Below, piece by piece: positions 54,503 to 63,199 of a stretch of DNA of 64,000 nucleotides. A model generated the notes under the pieces. That model saw only the letters and a program-made list of their open reading frames with translations, did not search any database and was not told the DNA's origin. Where the stretch lies: NCBI RefSeq assembly GCF_014851685.1, contig NZ_JACVAC010000005.1:186001-250000 (forward strand), written 5' to 3'. Positions within the stretch are counted from its first letter, which is position 1. Each line of letters opens with the position of its first letter. The DNA comes from Pseudomonas sp. PDM05 (GTDB taxonomy: Bacteria; Pseudomonadota; Gammaproteobacteria; Pseudomonadales; Pseudomonadaceae). A program made the position numbers and the translations under genes.

Positions 54503-55519
54503 ATGGACTCCTCTGAAAAAAACGTGATTACGTCCTTGGATGTAGCCCGGCATGCGGGTGTTTCGCGCTCGGCGGTGTCGCGTACGTTTACCCCGGGCGC
54601 CAGCGTGGCTCCGGCCACGCGGGAAAAGGTGCTGGCCTCGGCCAAGGCCCTGGGGTATCAGGTCAATATGATTGCCCGCACCATGAACAAGGGCAGCAGC
54701 AACTTCGTCGGCGTGGTCACGGCGGGGTTCGACAGCGCGTTTCGGGCCAGCCTCTTGAGTCCCATCGCCCACAGCCTGAGCCGTCGCGGCCTGATGCCCT
54801 TGTTGATGAACGCCGATGACCCTGCCCAGCTTGAGCAGTCATTGCAGGCGCTGCTCAGCTACCAGATTGCCGGGGTGATCCTTACCTCGGCCTCGCCGCC
54901 GTTGTCGGTGGTCCGGCATTACCTGGATCGGCAGATTCCGGTGGCGATGATCAACCGTGGCCATGAACTGGCCGGGGCCGAAGTGGTGGGCAGTGATAAC
55001 CGTGCCGGTGGGCGTATGGCTGCCGATGCGTTGCTCAAGGGCGGTGCGCGGCGCCTGGCGTTTGTGGGCCAGGGCGCGCATAACTTCAGCAGCCGCGAGC
55101 GTTGGCTGGGGTTTTCCGAGCGTCTGGCCGAAGCGGGGGTGCAGGCGCAGACGGTGGTCAATGAGACCCCGGGTTACCAGGGCGGAATGCAGGCGGTGCC
55201 GGCGCTGTTCAGCCAGGGGGAAGGGCCGGACGGGATATTCTGCGCAACCGATATGCTGGCGCTGGGGGTGATGGATGCCCTGCGTTTTTCGTTGCGCCTG
55301 CAGGTGCCGCAACAGGTGCAGGTCATCGGCTTTGACGACATCGCCCAGGCCGCGCAACTGGCCTATGACCTGACCACGGTGCGCCAGGACAACGTGGAAC
55401 TGGCGCAACGCGCCGTCGACGCGATCGTCGCACGGGGTGAAAACTTCACGCGGGTCGCCCGGTTCGAGCCGGTGCCGGTGACCCTGATCCAGCGCGGCAC
55501 TACGATAATTCAGAAATAA
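54503..55519 (+). CDS. LacI-family transcriptional regulator
   Basis: A 338-residue repressor. HTH SLDVARHAGVSRSAVSRTFTPGASV (about 11-35) is followed by the LacI hinge and a periplasmic-binding-like ligand domain (about 65-335) with VVTAGFDSAFRASLLSPIAHSL and IFCATDMLALGVMDAL. It is the likely regulator of the downstream phosphatase/transport genes, whose upstream gap contains a perfect 16-bp palindrome. The start has no strong Shine-Dalgarno. Confidence 0.9.
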   Translation: MDSSEKNVITSLDVARHAGVSRSAVSRTFTPGASVAPATREKVLASAKALGYQVNMIARTMNKGSSNFVGVVTAGFDSAFRASLLSPIAHSLSRRGLMPLLMNADDPAQLEQSLQALLSYQIAGVILTSASPPLSVVRHYLDRQIPVAMINRGHELAGAEVVGSDNRAGGRMAADALLKGGARRLAFVGQGAHNFSSRERWLGFSERLAEAGVQAQTVVNETPGYQGGMQAVPALFSQGEGPDGIFCATDMLALGVMDALRFSLRLQVPQQVQVIGFDDIAQAAQLAYDLTTVRQDNVELAQRAVDAIVARGENFTRVARFEPVPVTLIQRGTTIIQK

Positions 55520-55629
55520 AATTTCAATAATTGCTTGAAGGGAAAATTTATTTCGTGTTGTATGGGCAGTAAGCGGTGAGTGGCTGGCCTATCCAAAGGG
55601 CCGTGCCTTCACTTTTTTTTCCGGATCAT

Positions 55630-55645
55630 TTGCACACGTGTGCAA
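55630..55645. promoter_or_regulatory. LacI-type operator, perfect 16-bp palindrome
   Basis: TTGCACACGTGTGCAA is a perfect inverted repeat with a central CG, as in LacI/PurR-family operators. It lies 111 nt after the LacI stop and 22 nt before the phosphatase start at 55667. Binding by the adjacent LacI protein is inferred. Confidence 0.75.
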
Positions 55646-55666
55646 TCCATGCTGAAGGCCTTGTTT

Positions 55667-56491
55667 ATGACGCAAGCAGAGACGTTACTGGACCGTGATC
55701 ACCTGGCGGCGCGCTACGCGCTGGTGCGTCAGGTGGCGATGGATGCCGCGCAGCGTGGCATGGCGTATTACCGCAAGCGCGAGCAGTTGGATGTCGAACA
55801 CAAGGATTCAGTCCCCCAGGATGTGGTGAGCATCGCCGACCGCGAGTTGGAGGTGTTTATCAAGGAGCGCCTGGCCGAGCAGTTTCCCGACGATGGCTTT
55901 GTGGGCGAGGAGGGGGGCCGCGCCGATTTGCAGGCACGTTGTGTCTGGGTGGTCGACCCTATCGATGGCACCAGTTGCTTTGTCAACGGCCTGCACACCT
56001 GGTGTGTGTCCATCGGCTTGCTGGTGGATGGCCAACCCTGGCTCGGCGCTGTGGCCGATGCCAATCACAACGAACTGTTCCACGCCTGCCGCGGCCTGGG
56101 CGCCTATGTGAATGACACGCCGATCCGGGTCAGCGCGGCGGCGGATATCCGCTACGGCGTAACCGGCGTGGGCACCTCCCATCGGCGCGGCAGCGAGCAT
56201 TTCATCCCGTTTCTTTCCGGTCTGCTGAACGGCGGCGGCATGTTTATCCGCAATGGCTCCGGCGCGCTGATGATCGCTTACGTCGCGGCTGGGCGCTTGG
56301 TGGGCTACTACGAAACCCATATCAACAGCTGGGATTGTGCCGCAGGGCTGGTGCTGGTGAGTGAAGCCGGTGGCCGTTGCAGCGATTTCCTGCGTGGCGA
56401 TGGCTTGCTCGGCGGCAACCCGCTGCTGGTGGCCAGTCCACAGGTGTACCCGCAACTGGCCGGGTTGATCGGCCCGTCACTGGAGGCTTGA
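55667..56491 (+). CDS. Inositol monophosphatase family enzyme
   Basis: A 274-residue Mg2+/Li+-type phosphatase. Metal-site motifs are in order: GFVGEEGG (Glu-Glu), VVDPIDGTSCFVNG (the DPIDGT pair) and SWDCAAGLVLVSEAGG (WD). It hydrolyses inositol monophosphates or related sugar phosphates in the cytoplasm. The ATG at 55667 has AAGG about 9 nt upstream; an ATG at 55649 is possible. It opens the five-gene unit after the LacI operator. Confidence 0.9.
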   Translation: MTQAETLLDRDHLAARYALVRQVAMDAAQRGMAYYRKREQLDVEHKDSVPQDVVSIADRELEVFIKERLAEQFPDDGFVGEEGGRADLQARCVWVVDPIDGTSCFVNGLHTWCVSIGLLVDGQPWLGAVADANHNELFHACRGLGAYVNDTPIRVSAAADIRYGVTGVGTSHRRGSEHFIPFLSGLLNGGGMFIRNGSGALMIAYVAAGRLVGYYETHINSWDCAAGLVLVSEAGGRCSDFLRGDGLLGGNPLLVASPQVYPQLAGLIGPSLEA

Positions 56492-56552
56492 GCGCGTTTC
56501 ACCCTCTGCGTTTCAACGTACAGCGAATAATAACAATAGGAGACTGTCCGCC

Positions 56553-57923
56553 ATGAAATCCCTGCTGTCCTTGTTTCACGCCGCGCCTGCGCAGCCATTG
56601 GTGGTCGACCCTGACGGGCGACGTTTGCGCCGGGTGCGCTGGCTGACCTTTTTGTCCATGTCGCTGAGCTATGCGCTGTTCTACGTGTGTCGGCTGTCCT
56701 TCAATGTGGCCAAGCCGGCGCTGGTGGGGCAGAACCTACTCACTCCCACCCAATTGGGCATGATCGGTTCTGCGCTGTTCTTCACCTATGCGGTGGGCAA
56801 GCTGGTCAACGGTTTCCTGGCCGACCATGCGAACGTGCGGCGCTTCATGATGCTTGGGTTGCTGATCAGTGCGGTGGTCAACGCCTGCATGGGCCTGACC
56901 ACCAATGCGATCCTCCTCACCCTGGCCTGGGGCCTTAACGGCTGGGCCCAGTCCATGGGCGTGGGGCCGTGCGTGGTGTCGTTGTCGCGCTGGTATACCG
57001 ACAAGGACCGCGGCACGTTCTATGGTTTCTGGTCGATTGCCCACAGCCTGGGCGAGGCACTGACGTACATCGCCGTCGCCGCCGTGATCGTCACCTGGGG
57101 CTGGCAGTATGGTTATTTCCTCGCCACTGCCATGGGCGTACTCGGCATATTGCTGATCTACCTGTTTATGGCTGACTCACCGCAAAGCGCAGGCTTTGCC
57201 GAAGTGCACGGCGGCCGCGAAGACGCCGCGTCCAAGACCATCGGCAAATGGGGCGCGCAACTGGCACTGCTGAAAAATCCTGCGCTGTGGTTGCTCGCCC
57301 TGGCCTCCTGCCTGATGTATATCGGCCGCTATGCGGTGATTTCCTGGGGGGTGTTTTTCCTGGAAAACGCCAAGGGCTACAACACGTTGTCAGCCTCGGC
57401 GCTGATCTCTATCACCGGGGTGTTCGGCATTGTCGGCACGGGCCTGAGCGGGCTGGTTTCCGATCGCTTTTTCGGCGGCCGGCGCCATGGCCTGGCGGTG
57501 TTGTTCGGCTTGATGAACAGCGCTTCGTTGGGCCTGTTCCTGTTCCTGCCCGGCGGCCATTACTGGCTGGATGCAATGGCCATGATGCTGTTCGGCCTGT
57601 CCATGGGCGCGCTGCTGTGTTTCCTCGGCGGCCTGATGGCCGTGGATATCGCCGCCAAAAGCGCGGCCGGTGCGGCGCTGGGCATGATCGGCATTGCCAG
57701 CTATGCCGGTGCGGCCGCCGGGGAGATCCTTACCGGGGTCTTGATCGAGCATGGCACCACCCTGGCCCAGGACGGCGGCAAGCTGTACGACTTCCACGCC
57801 CTGTCGTTGTTCTGGCTGGGTGCCTCGCTGATTTCGGTCTTGATGACCGCGTTGTTCTCCGGGCAAATCCATCGCCGCAAGCGAACACAGCGGCTGTTGG
57901 TCGATAAACCGCTCACAGACTGA
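56553..57923 (+). CDS. OPA-family organophosphate:phosphate antiporter (UhpC/GlpT-like)
   Basis: A 456-residue MFS transporter with 12 TM segments. Family features are RVRWLTFLSMSLSYALFYVCRLSFNVAKPALV with the conserved arginine, LTPTQLGMIGSALFFTYAVGKLVNGFLADH, and the later GLSGLVSDRFFGGRRHG. OPA members exchange sugar- or glycerol-phosphates for inorganic phosphate. The UhpC branch can be a sensor, but no UhpA/UhpB is here, so transport is more likely. GGAGA precedes the ATG. It is 61 nt after the IMPase gene. Confidence 0.87.
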   Translation: MKSLLSLFHAAPAQPLVVDPDGRRLRRVRWLTFLSMSLSYALFYVCRLSFNVAKPALVGQNLLTPTQLGMIGSALFFTYAVGKLVNGFLADHANVRRFMMLGLLISAVVNACMGLTTNAILLTLAWGLNGWAQSMGVGPCVVSLSRWYTDKDRGTFYGFWSIAHSLGEALTYIAVAAVIVTWGWQYGYFLATAMGVLGILLIYLFMADSPQSAGFAEVHGGREDAASKTIGKWGAQLALLKNPALWLLALASCLMYIGRYAVISWGVFFLENAKGYNTLSASALISITGVFGIVGTGLSGLVSDRFFGGRRHGLAVLFGLMNSASLGLFLFLPGGHYWLDAMAMMLFGLSMGALLCFLGGLMAVDIAAKSAAGAALGMIGIASYAGAAAGEILTGVLIEHGTTLAQDGGKLYDFHALSLFWLGASLISVLMTALFSGQIHRRKRTQRLLVDKPLTD

Positions 57924-58025
57924 TCATCCCTTTTTCAACCGTTCCGAGTCGTCGGAAGCGGTACCGCTGCGCGCTCGAAAAGTGACGCAGTGGTGCCATC
58001 CACAATAAAAATAACAGGTGAAGAC

Positions 58026-58745
58026 ATGAAGAAATTGAGTGCTGGGCAGCATAAGAAAGCGTTGAGGCGGTATACGTTTATTGGCCTGGTCATTGCCTCG
58101 ACCACCACCCAGGCACTGGAACTGGATTACCAGCACCAGTATTCGGAGGTCGAGCGAGAGCATAAGGACAAGGTGATGCTGACCCAGGCCCTGGACAATG
58201 GCTTGGCGTTTTCCTTCGAAGCGGTGATGGCCACGGCTCCCGACGGCGACGGCCAGCCGGGCAAGGCGTTTTCCCGCCTGACCAAGGACGAGCTCAAGGC
58301 CAAGGTCAAGTACAGCCACAAGTTGGGGGCCCACTGGAAGGTCAAGCCCAAGTTCACCTATGCCGACGGCAAGGATAAGAAATCCTACAAGCCGGCGCTG
58401 AAAGTGTCTTATGCCATCACCGACCGGTTCTCCATTACGCCGGGCTATTACCACAAGCTCACGCGCTACGACGAAGAGGGCAAGGCCGATAAGCACGACA
58501 ACGCGGTCGAGCTGGGTGCCAAGTATAAATTCGGCCTGTTGTCGGTCGGTGTCGGGCGTAAGCAGATTTACAGCAACCAGATTGTGTTCGACGGCACGCG
58601 CAAGAACTACAGCAACAAGGTGTTATTCGAATACAAACTGACCAAACGCCTGACTCCGTACCTGGAAGTGGCCGACGTGTATGTCGACAAGAACACTGAC
58701 CAGCGCCAGGCCCGCTACCGCGTGGGCTTCTCCTACGAATTCTGA
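58026..58745 (+). CDS. KdgM-family outer-membrane channel
   Basis: A 239-residue beta-barrel porin precursor. The signal peptide ends near TQALELDYQHQ; the mature part alternates amphipathic strands with many Lys/Asp/Tyr residues, and ends RYRVGFSYEF with the C-terminal Phe that outer-membrane proteins need. KdgM-type barrels (12 strands) carry anionic oligosaccharides, here possibly polyphosphorylated substrates. The start MKKLSAGQHKK at 58026 follows AGGTGAAG. It is downstream of the OPA transporter by 102 nt and 16 nt before the first phosphatase. Confidence 0.82.
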   Translation: MKKLSAGQHKKALRRYTFIGLVIASTTTQALELDYQHQYSEVEREHKDKVMLTQALDNGLAFSFEAVMATAPDGDGQPGKAFSRLTKDELKAKVKYSHKLGAHWKVKPKFTYADGKDKKSYKPALKVSYAITDRFSITPGYYHKLTRYDEEGKADKHDNAVELGAKYKFGLLSVGVGRKQIYSNQIVFDGTRKNYSNKVLFEYKLTKRLTPYLEVADVYVDKNTDQRQARYRVGFSYEF

Positions 58746-58761
58746 TCCAAGGAACCTGAAC

Positions 58762-60039
58762 ATGACCCTACTCAATCGTACGGGCCTGGCGTTGGCTGCG
58801 CTGACCCTGTGTACCGGCCTCCAAGCGTCCGAAACCGACCACTATGTGCTGGAAAAAGCCGTGCAGGTCAGCCGCCATGGCGTGCGCTCGCCTACCGATA
58901 CCGACAAATTGGTCAAGGCCACCGGCCGTGCCTGGACCCCCTGGCTGGTGCAGGACGGTGAGCTGACCGGCCATGGCTACCTGGCTGCCAGTTACATGGG
59001 CGCCTGGCAGGCGGCGTATTACCGGGAGGCCGGGCTGTTGGCCAGTGGCTGTCCGCAACCTGGCAGCCTGGTCGCGGTGGCCAGCCCCAAGCAACGCACG
59101 CGCTCTACCGCGGCGGCGCTGCTGGATGGCATGTTTCCTGGCTGTGGCGAAAAAGCCCTGGCGCGCACCCAGCCGGACCCGTTGTTCCAGACCGACGAAA
59201 TGCCGTTCGCCAAACTCGATCCGGCCATGGCCAAGGCGCAGATCCTGCAAGCCCTGGGCGGTAACCTGCAAGCCGCCCAGGAGCGCTTGCGCCCGGACCT
59301 GGAGCGCCTGAAGAACGCGGTGTGCGAAGTGGGCAAGGCGTGTCCGTTTTTCGACACGCCGTGGGTGTTGAAGGAGGGCGATGGCGGCCGGTTCAAGATC
59401 AAGGGGCTGGACAAGGCGTCGTCGATGGCCGAGACCATTCGCCTGCAATACAGCGAAGGCATGCCCCTGGCCGATGTCGCCTTCGGCCATGCCCGCGATG
59501 CCGCGCAAGTCTCGGCCCTGGGGCGCCTGCACCGGGCCAAATATGACTTCATCAATGACACGCCGTACATTGCCAGCCGTGGCGGCTCGCAGTTGATGAA
59601 CCAGATTGTGCTGGCCCTGGAGCAGGGCACGCCGATGGAGAAAAACGATCCGCTGGGCAACCCGCCGGCGGCGCGCCTGCTGATGCTGGTGGCTCACGAC
59701 ACGAATATCTCGCACTTGCGTACGATGCTCGGGTTTACCTGGCAGTTGGGCGAGTACCAGCCAGGCAATATCCCGCCCACCGGCACCCTGGCGTTCGAGC
59801 GCTACCGCGACACCCAGACCGGCGAGCGCTTTGTACGCACGCGGTTCATCACCCAGGGCATGGATCAGATACGTGCCTTGCAGCGCCTGAGTCCGGAGCA
59901 TCCACCGTTGCAGGCCGATTTCGATCAGCCGGGCTGCCGGCACACCTCGGTCGGCACCCTGTGTCCGATGGCGCAGTTCGTCGAGCGCACGGGGCGTGCC
60001 ATCGACCGCTCGGCGCTGACGGCCTACCGCTATCCCTGA
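58762..60039 (+). CDS. Histidine acid phosphatase / phytase-like, paralogue 1
   Basis: A 425-residue secreted phosphatase with a signal peptide (about 1-23). The phosphate-binding RHGVRSP (Arg38-His39-Gly40-Val41-Arg42) and the proton donor motif HDTN (His312-Asp313) are intact. E. coli AppA phytase has HDTN, while glucose-1-phosphatase Agp has HDSN, so the motif favours a phytase-type active site. At least six cysteines could form disulfides. AAGGAA precedes the ATG. It has a tandem paralogue. Confidence 0.9.
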   Translation: MTLLNRTGLALAALTLCTGLQASETDHYVLEKAVQVSRHGVRSPTDTDKLVKATGRAWTPWLVQDGELTGHGYLAASYMGAWQAAYYREAGLLASGCPQPGSLVAVASPKQRTRSTAAALLDGMFPGCGEKALARTQPDPLFQTDEMPFAKLDPAMAKAQILQALGGNLQAAQERLRPDLERLKNAVCEVGKACPFFDTPWVLKEGDGGRFKIKGLDKASSMAETIRLQYSEGMPLADVAFGHARDAAQVSALGRLHRAKYDFINDTPYIASRGGSQLMNQIVLALEQGTPMEKNDPLGNPPAARLLMLVAHDTNISHLRTMLGFTWQLGEYQPGNIPPTGTLAFERYRDTQTGERFVRTRFITQGMDQIRALQRLSPEHPPLQADFDQPGCRHTSVGTLCPMAQFVERTGRAIDRSALTAYRYP

Positions 60040-60108
60040 CCCGGCGCGGCCACTCCCGCTCGCTCCGGGCGGGGATGGCCATCCGTAGATCCGACACAGG
60101 ACACCGTT

Positions 60109-61395
60109 ATGTTCACTTGCTTCGTAAGATTCACCCCGCTGGTCCTGGCCAGCCTGATTTCACTCCAGGTCCACGCGGCACCCGCCGATGACTTTGTGCT
60201 GGACAAGGTGGTGCAGGTCAGCCGTCACGGCGTGCGTCCACCCACTGACAGCGCGAAACTGGCCAAGGTCACCGGCCGTGCGCAACCCCGTTGGTCGGTG
60301 CCGGATGGGCATTTGACCGGTCACGGTTACGCTGCGGCGGTGGAAATGGGCCGCTATCGCGGCCAGGTTTTGCGCTCCGCCGGCCTGTTGCCCGATGGTT
60401 GTCCGGCGTCCGGGCAAGTGTTTGTGCGCGCCAGCCCGTTGCAGCGCACCCAGGCTACGGCCTTGGCGCTGCTCGACGGGTTGTTTCCGGGCTGTGGCCT
60501 GCAGCCTAGCGTGGTGCAGGGCGACAAGGATGCATTGTTCCAGGCCGACAAAATGCCCTTTGCCCGCCTGGACCCCCAACGTGCCGAAGACAGCGTGCTC
60601 GCCCGCATGGGCGGCAGCGTCGCCGGCGCACAGGCCCGCTACCGGGACGCGGAACAACAACTGCGCAACGTGATCTGCGCGGGCTCCGCCCCATGCAGCT
60701 ACGCCGAGCAACCCTGGCAATTGACCCAGGACGAAGATGGGCGGCTGGCGATCAAGGGCCTGGGCACGCAGGCCAACCTGGGCGAGACGTTCCGCCTGGA
60801 GTACAGCGAAGGCCTGCCGCTGGACCAGGTCGCGTTTGGCCACGGGCGCAGCGCGCGGCAAGTGTCCCAGTTGACGGCATTGACCAAGGCCAAATACGAC
60901 TTCATCAATGACAGCCCTTACATCGCCAGCCGTGGCGGCTCGCAGCTGATGAACCAGATTGCCCTGGCGCTCGGACAAGGCACGCCCCAGGCCAAGGACG
61001 ATCCCCTGGGGATGCCGCCCGACACACGCTTCACCCTGCTGGTGGCCCATGACACCAACATTTCCTACCTGCGCACGCTGCTCGGGTTTCGCTGGAGCCT
61101 GGGCGACTACCTGGAGGGCAATATCCCGCCGGTGGGCAGCCTGCAATTCGAACGCTACAAGCAGCTATCGAGCGGACGCTACTTCCTGCGGGTCGCGTTC
61201 GAGGCCCAGTCCTTGGAGCAGATTCGCCAGTTGACGCCGCTGACAAGGGCCCAGCCGCCGCTGCATGCCGATATGACCGGCACTCAGGGCTGCATCACGG
61301 CATCGGTGGGGGTGTTGTGCCCATTGGACGCTGCCTTGCAACGGTTGGATCAAAACATCGACCGTACCGCGTTGACGCCGTACCACTATCCATAA
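60109..61395 (+). CDS. Histidine acid phosphatase / phytase-like, paralogue 2
   Basis: A 428-residue secreted phosphatase, about half identical by eye to the preceding gene, with a signal peptide ending VHAAPAD. It has RHGVRPP (Arg39-His40) and HDTN (His314-Asp315), plus shared [19 protein letters not shown] 69-nt gap separates the pair. Divergence between the copies suggests split substrate ranges, for example sequential removal of phosphates. Both have predicted periplasmic location. Confidence 0.9.
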   Translation: MFTCFVRFTPLVLASLISLQVHAAPADDFVLDKVVQVSRHGVRPPTDSAKLAKVTGRAQPRWSVPDGHLTGHGYAAAVEMGRYRGQVLRSAGLLPDGCPASGQVFVRASPLQRTQATALALLDGLFPGCGLQPSVVQGDKDALFQADKMPFARLDPQRAEDSVLARMGGSVAGAQARYRDAEQQLRNVICAGSAPCSYAEQPWQLTQDEDGRLAIKGLGTQANLGETFRLEYSEGLPLDQVAFGHGRSARQVSQLTALTKAKYDFINDSPYIASRGGSQLMNQIALALGQGTPQAKDDPLGMPPDTRFTLLVAHDTNISYLRTLLGFRWSLGDYLEGNIPPVGSLQFERYKQLSSGRYFLRVAFEAQSLEQIRQLTPLTRAQPPLHADMTGTQGCITASVGVLCPLDAALQRLDQNIDRTALTPYHYP

Positions 61396-61442
61396 CCCTG
61401 TCAGCCACCTATCCTCGGCAAAACTTTTCCGAGGAATGGAAC

Positions 61443-62357
61443 ATGGCAGGCAGCAGCTTACTGGTACTGATCGACGACATTGCCGCCGTGCTCGATGACG
61501 TTGCGTTGATGACCAAAATGGCCGCCAAGAAAACCGCCGGCGTGCTCGGCGATGACTTGGCGCTCAACGCCCAGCAGGTCAGCGGTGTGCGCGCCGAGCG
61601 GGAAATTCCCGTGGTGTGGGCGGTGGCGAAAGGGTCGTTCGTCAACAAGTTGATCCTGGTGCCCGCGGCGCTGTTGATCAGTGCGTTCGCGCCGTGGGCG
61701 GTCACGCCGTTGTTGATGCTCGGAGGCGCCTACCTGTGCTTTGAAGGCTTCGAGAAGCTCGCGCATAAATTCCTGCACAGCAAGGCGCAAGACCAGGCCG
61801 AGCACGCGCAGTTGGTCGAAGCCGTGGCGGACCCGGCGACCGATCTGGTGGCGTTCGAAAAGGACAAGATCAAAGGCGCGATCCGCACCGACTTTATCCT
61901 CTCCGCCGAAATCATTGCCATCACCCTTGGTACCGTGGCGGATGCGCCGCTGATGCAGCAGGTGATCGTGCTGTCGGGCATTGCCATCGTCATGACCATT
62001 GGGGTTTACGGCTTGGTGGCCGGCATCGTCAAGCTCGATGACCTGGGCCTGTGGCTCACTCAAAAGCCAGGCCAAGCAGCGCGCAGCATCGGCGGCGCGA
62101 TCCTGCGGGCGGCGCCATACATGATGAAGAGCTTGTCGGTGATCGGTACGGCGGCGATGTTCCTGGTCGGCGGCGGCATCCTTACCCATGGCGTGCCGGT
62201 GGTGCATCACTGGATCGAGACCGTCAGCCTGGGCGCGGGTGGGGTGGCGTGGTTGGTGCCGGTATTGCTCAATGGCCTGGCGGGGATTGTCGCGGGGGCG
62301 GTGGTGCTGGCGGTGGTCAGTGTGCTGGGCAAGCTCTGGAACACCGTGAAGGCTTGA
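61443..62357 (+). CDS. DUF808 (YedI-like) inner-membrane protein
   Basis: A 304-residue protein with five to seven TM segments. The N-terminal [40 protein letters not shown] (split region) is typical of DUF808. There is no assigned function. GAGGAA precedes the ATG. It may form the tail of the phosphatase unit (47-nt gap) but its family has no known phosphate link. Confidence 0.86.
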   Translation: MAGSSLLVLIDDIAAVLDDVALMTKMAAKKTAGVLGDDLALNAQQVSGVRAEREIPVVWAVAKGSFVNKLILVPAALLISAFAPWAVTPLLMLGGAYLCFEGFEKLAHKFLHSKAQDQAEHAQLVEAVADPATDLVAFEKDKIKGAIRTDFILSAEIIAITLGTVADAPLMQQVIVLSGIAIVMTIGVYGLVAGIVKLDDLGLWLTQKPGQAARSIGGAILRAAPYMMKSLSVIGTAAMFLVGGGILTHGVPVVHHWIETVSLGAGGVAWLVPVLLNGLAGIVAGAVVLAVVSVLGKLWNTVKA

Positions 62358-62367
62358 GCGTCGCGGC

Positions 62368-62404
62368 ATAAAAAAAGGCCATTCTTTCGAATGGCCTTTT
62401 TTGT
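62368..62404. terminator. Bidirectional rho-independent terminator
   Basis: AAAAAAAGGCCATTC - TTTC - GAATGGCCTTTTTT has A and T runs on both sides of a strong stem, between the convergent DUF808 and mlaA genes. Confidence 0.93.
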
Positions 62405-62410
62405 GGCGGG

Positions 62411-63199
62411 TTACTCGGCGATCTGCAATTTGCGTGATTCCGTATAGATGTAGCGCACCTTTTCATATTCGAACGGTGAGTTCATCTGCCCATAGCGGAA
62501 GCTGGTCTGGTAGCGCTTGTCTACCGCGCGCAGGGCCCAGATTTCCGGGTGGTTGGAGCTGACTTCGGACACGTTGAGGAAATTGATCTGGCTTTCGGCG
62601 CTGTAGTCGACGATCAGGCCGGTGGTGTCACGCAGGTTCGACGGGCCGAAGACCGGCAGAACCAAGTACGCGCCGCCGGGTACGCCGTAGAAACCCAGGG
62701 TCTGGCCGAAGTCTTCGCTCTGGCGCGGCAGGCCCATGGCGGTAGCCGGGTCCCACAGGCCGGCGATGCCGATGGTGGTGTTGAGCAGCAGGCGCCCGCT
62801 GGTTTCCAGGGAGCGATGGCCCTTGAGTTGCAGCAGGCTGTTCAACAGGTTGGGCACGTCACCCAGGTTGTTGAAGAAGTTGCTCACGCCGGTGCGCAAG
62901 AAGCTTGGGGTCACGTAGGTGTAGCCGTTGACCACGGGCAGGAACACCCATTGGTCGAAGCGGTAGTTGAAGTGGTACACGCGACGGTTCCAGGCCTCCA
63001 GCGGGTCGTAGACGTTGAGTGCGGTCAGCGACGAGCGTTCGAACTCACGCTGGTCCATGCCGGGGTTGAACTTGAGCTTGGACAGTGGCTCCTTGAAGCC
63101 ATCGGCGTCGACCTTGGTCGGTTCGTGGGCCTTGCTGTTGTCGGCATTGGCCACGCCCGCACACATCAAGGCGGCGAGCAGCAGAAGATATTTAGCCAC
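62411..63199 (-). CDS. mlaA: Outer-membrane lipid asymmetry protein MlaA (VacJ)
   Basis: A 262-residue protein. Conserved features are DPLEAWNRRVYHFNYRFDQWV, GVSNFFNNLGDVPNLLNSLLQ, LLNTTIGIAGLWDPA and LPRQSEDFGQTLGFYGVPGGAYLVLPVFGP. MlaA removes phospholipids from the outer leaflet of the outer membrane with the MlaFEDB-MlaC system. The signal peptide ends ANADN and has no canonical lipobox (ALMC is atypical), unlike lipoprotein MlaA of E. coli. It overlaps the hydrolase gene by 8 nt. Confidence 0.92.
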   Translation of the reverse strand: MAKYLLLLAALMCAGVANADNSKAHEPTKVDADGFKEPLSKLKFNPGMDQREFERSSLTALNVYDPLEAWNRRVYHFNYRFDQWVFLPVVNGYTYVTPSFLRTGVSNFFNNLGDVPNLLNSLLQLKGHRSLETSGRLLLNTTIGIAGLWDPATAMGLPRQSEDFGQTLGFYGVPGGAYLVLPVFGPSNLRDTTGLIVDYSAESQINFLNVSEVSSNHPEIWALRAVDKRYQTSFRYGQMNSPFEYEKVRYIYTESRKLQIAE

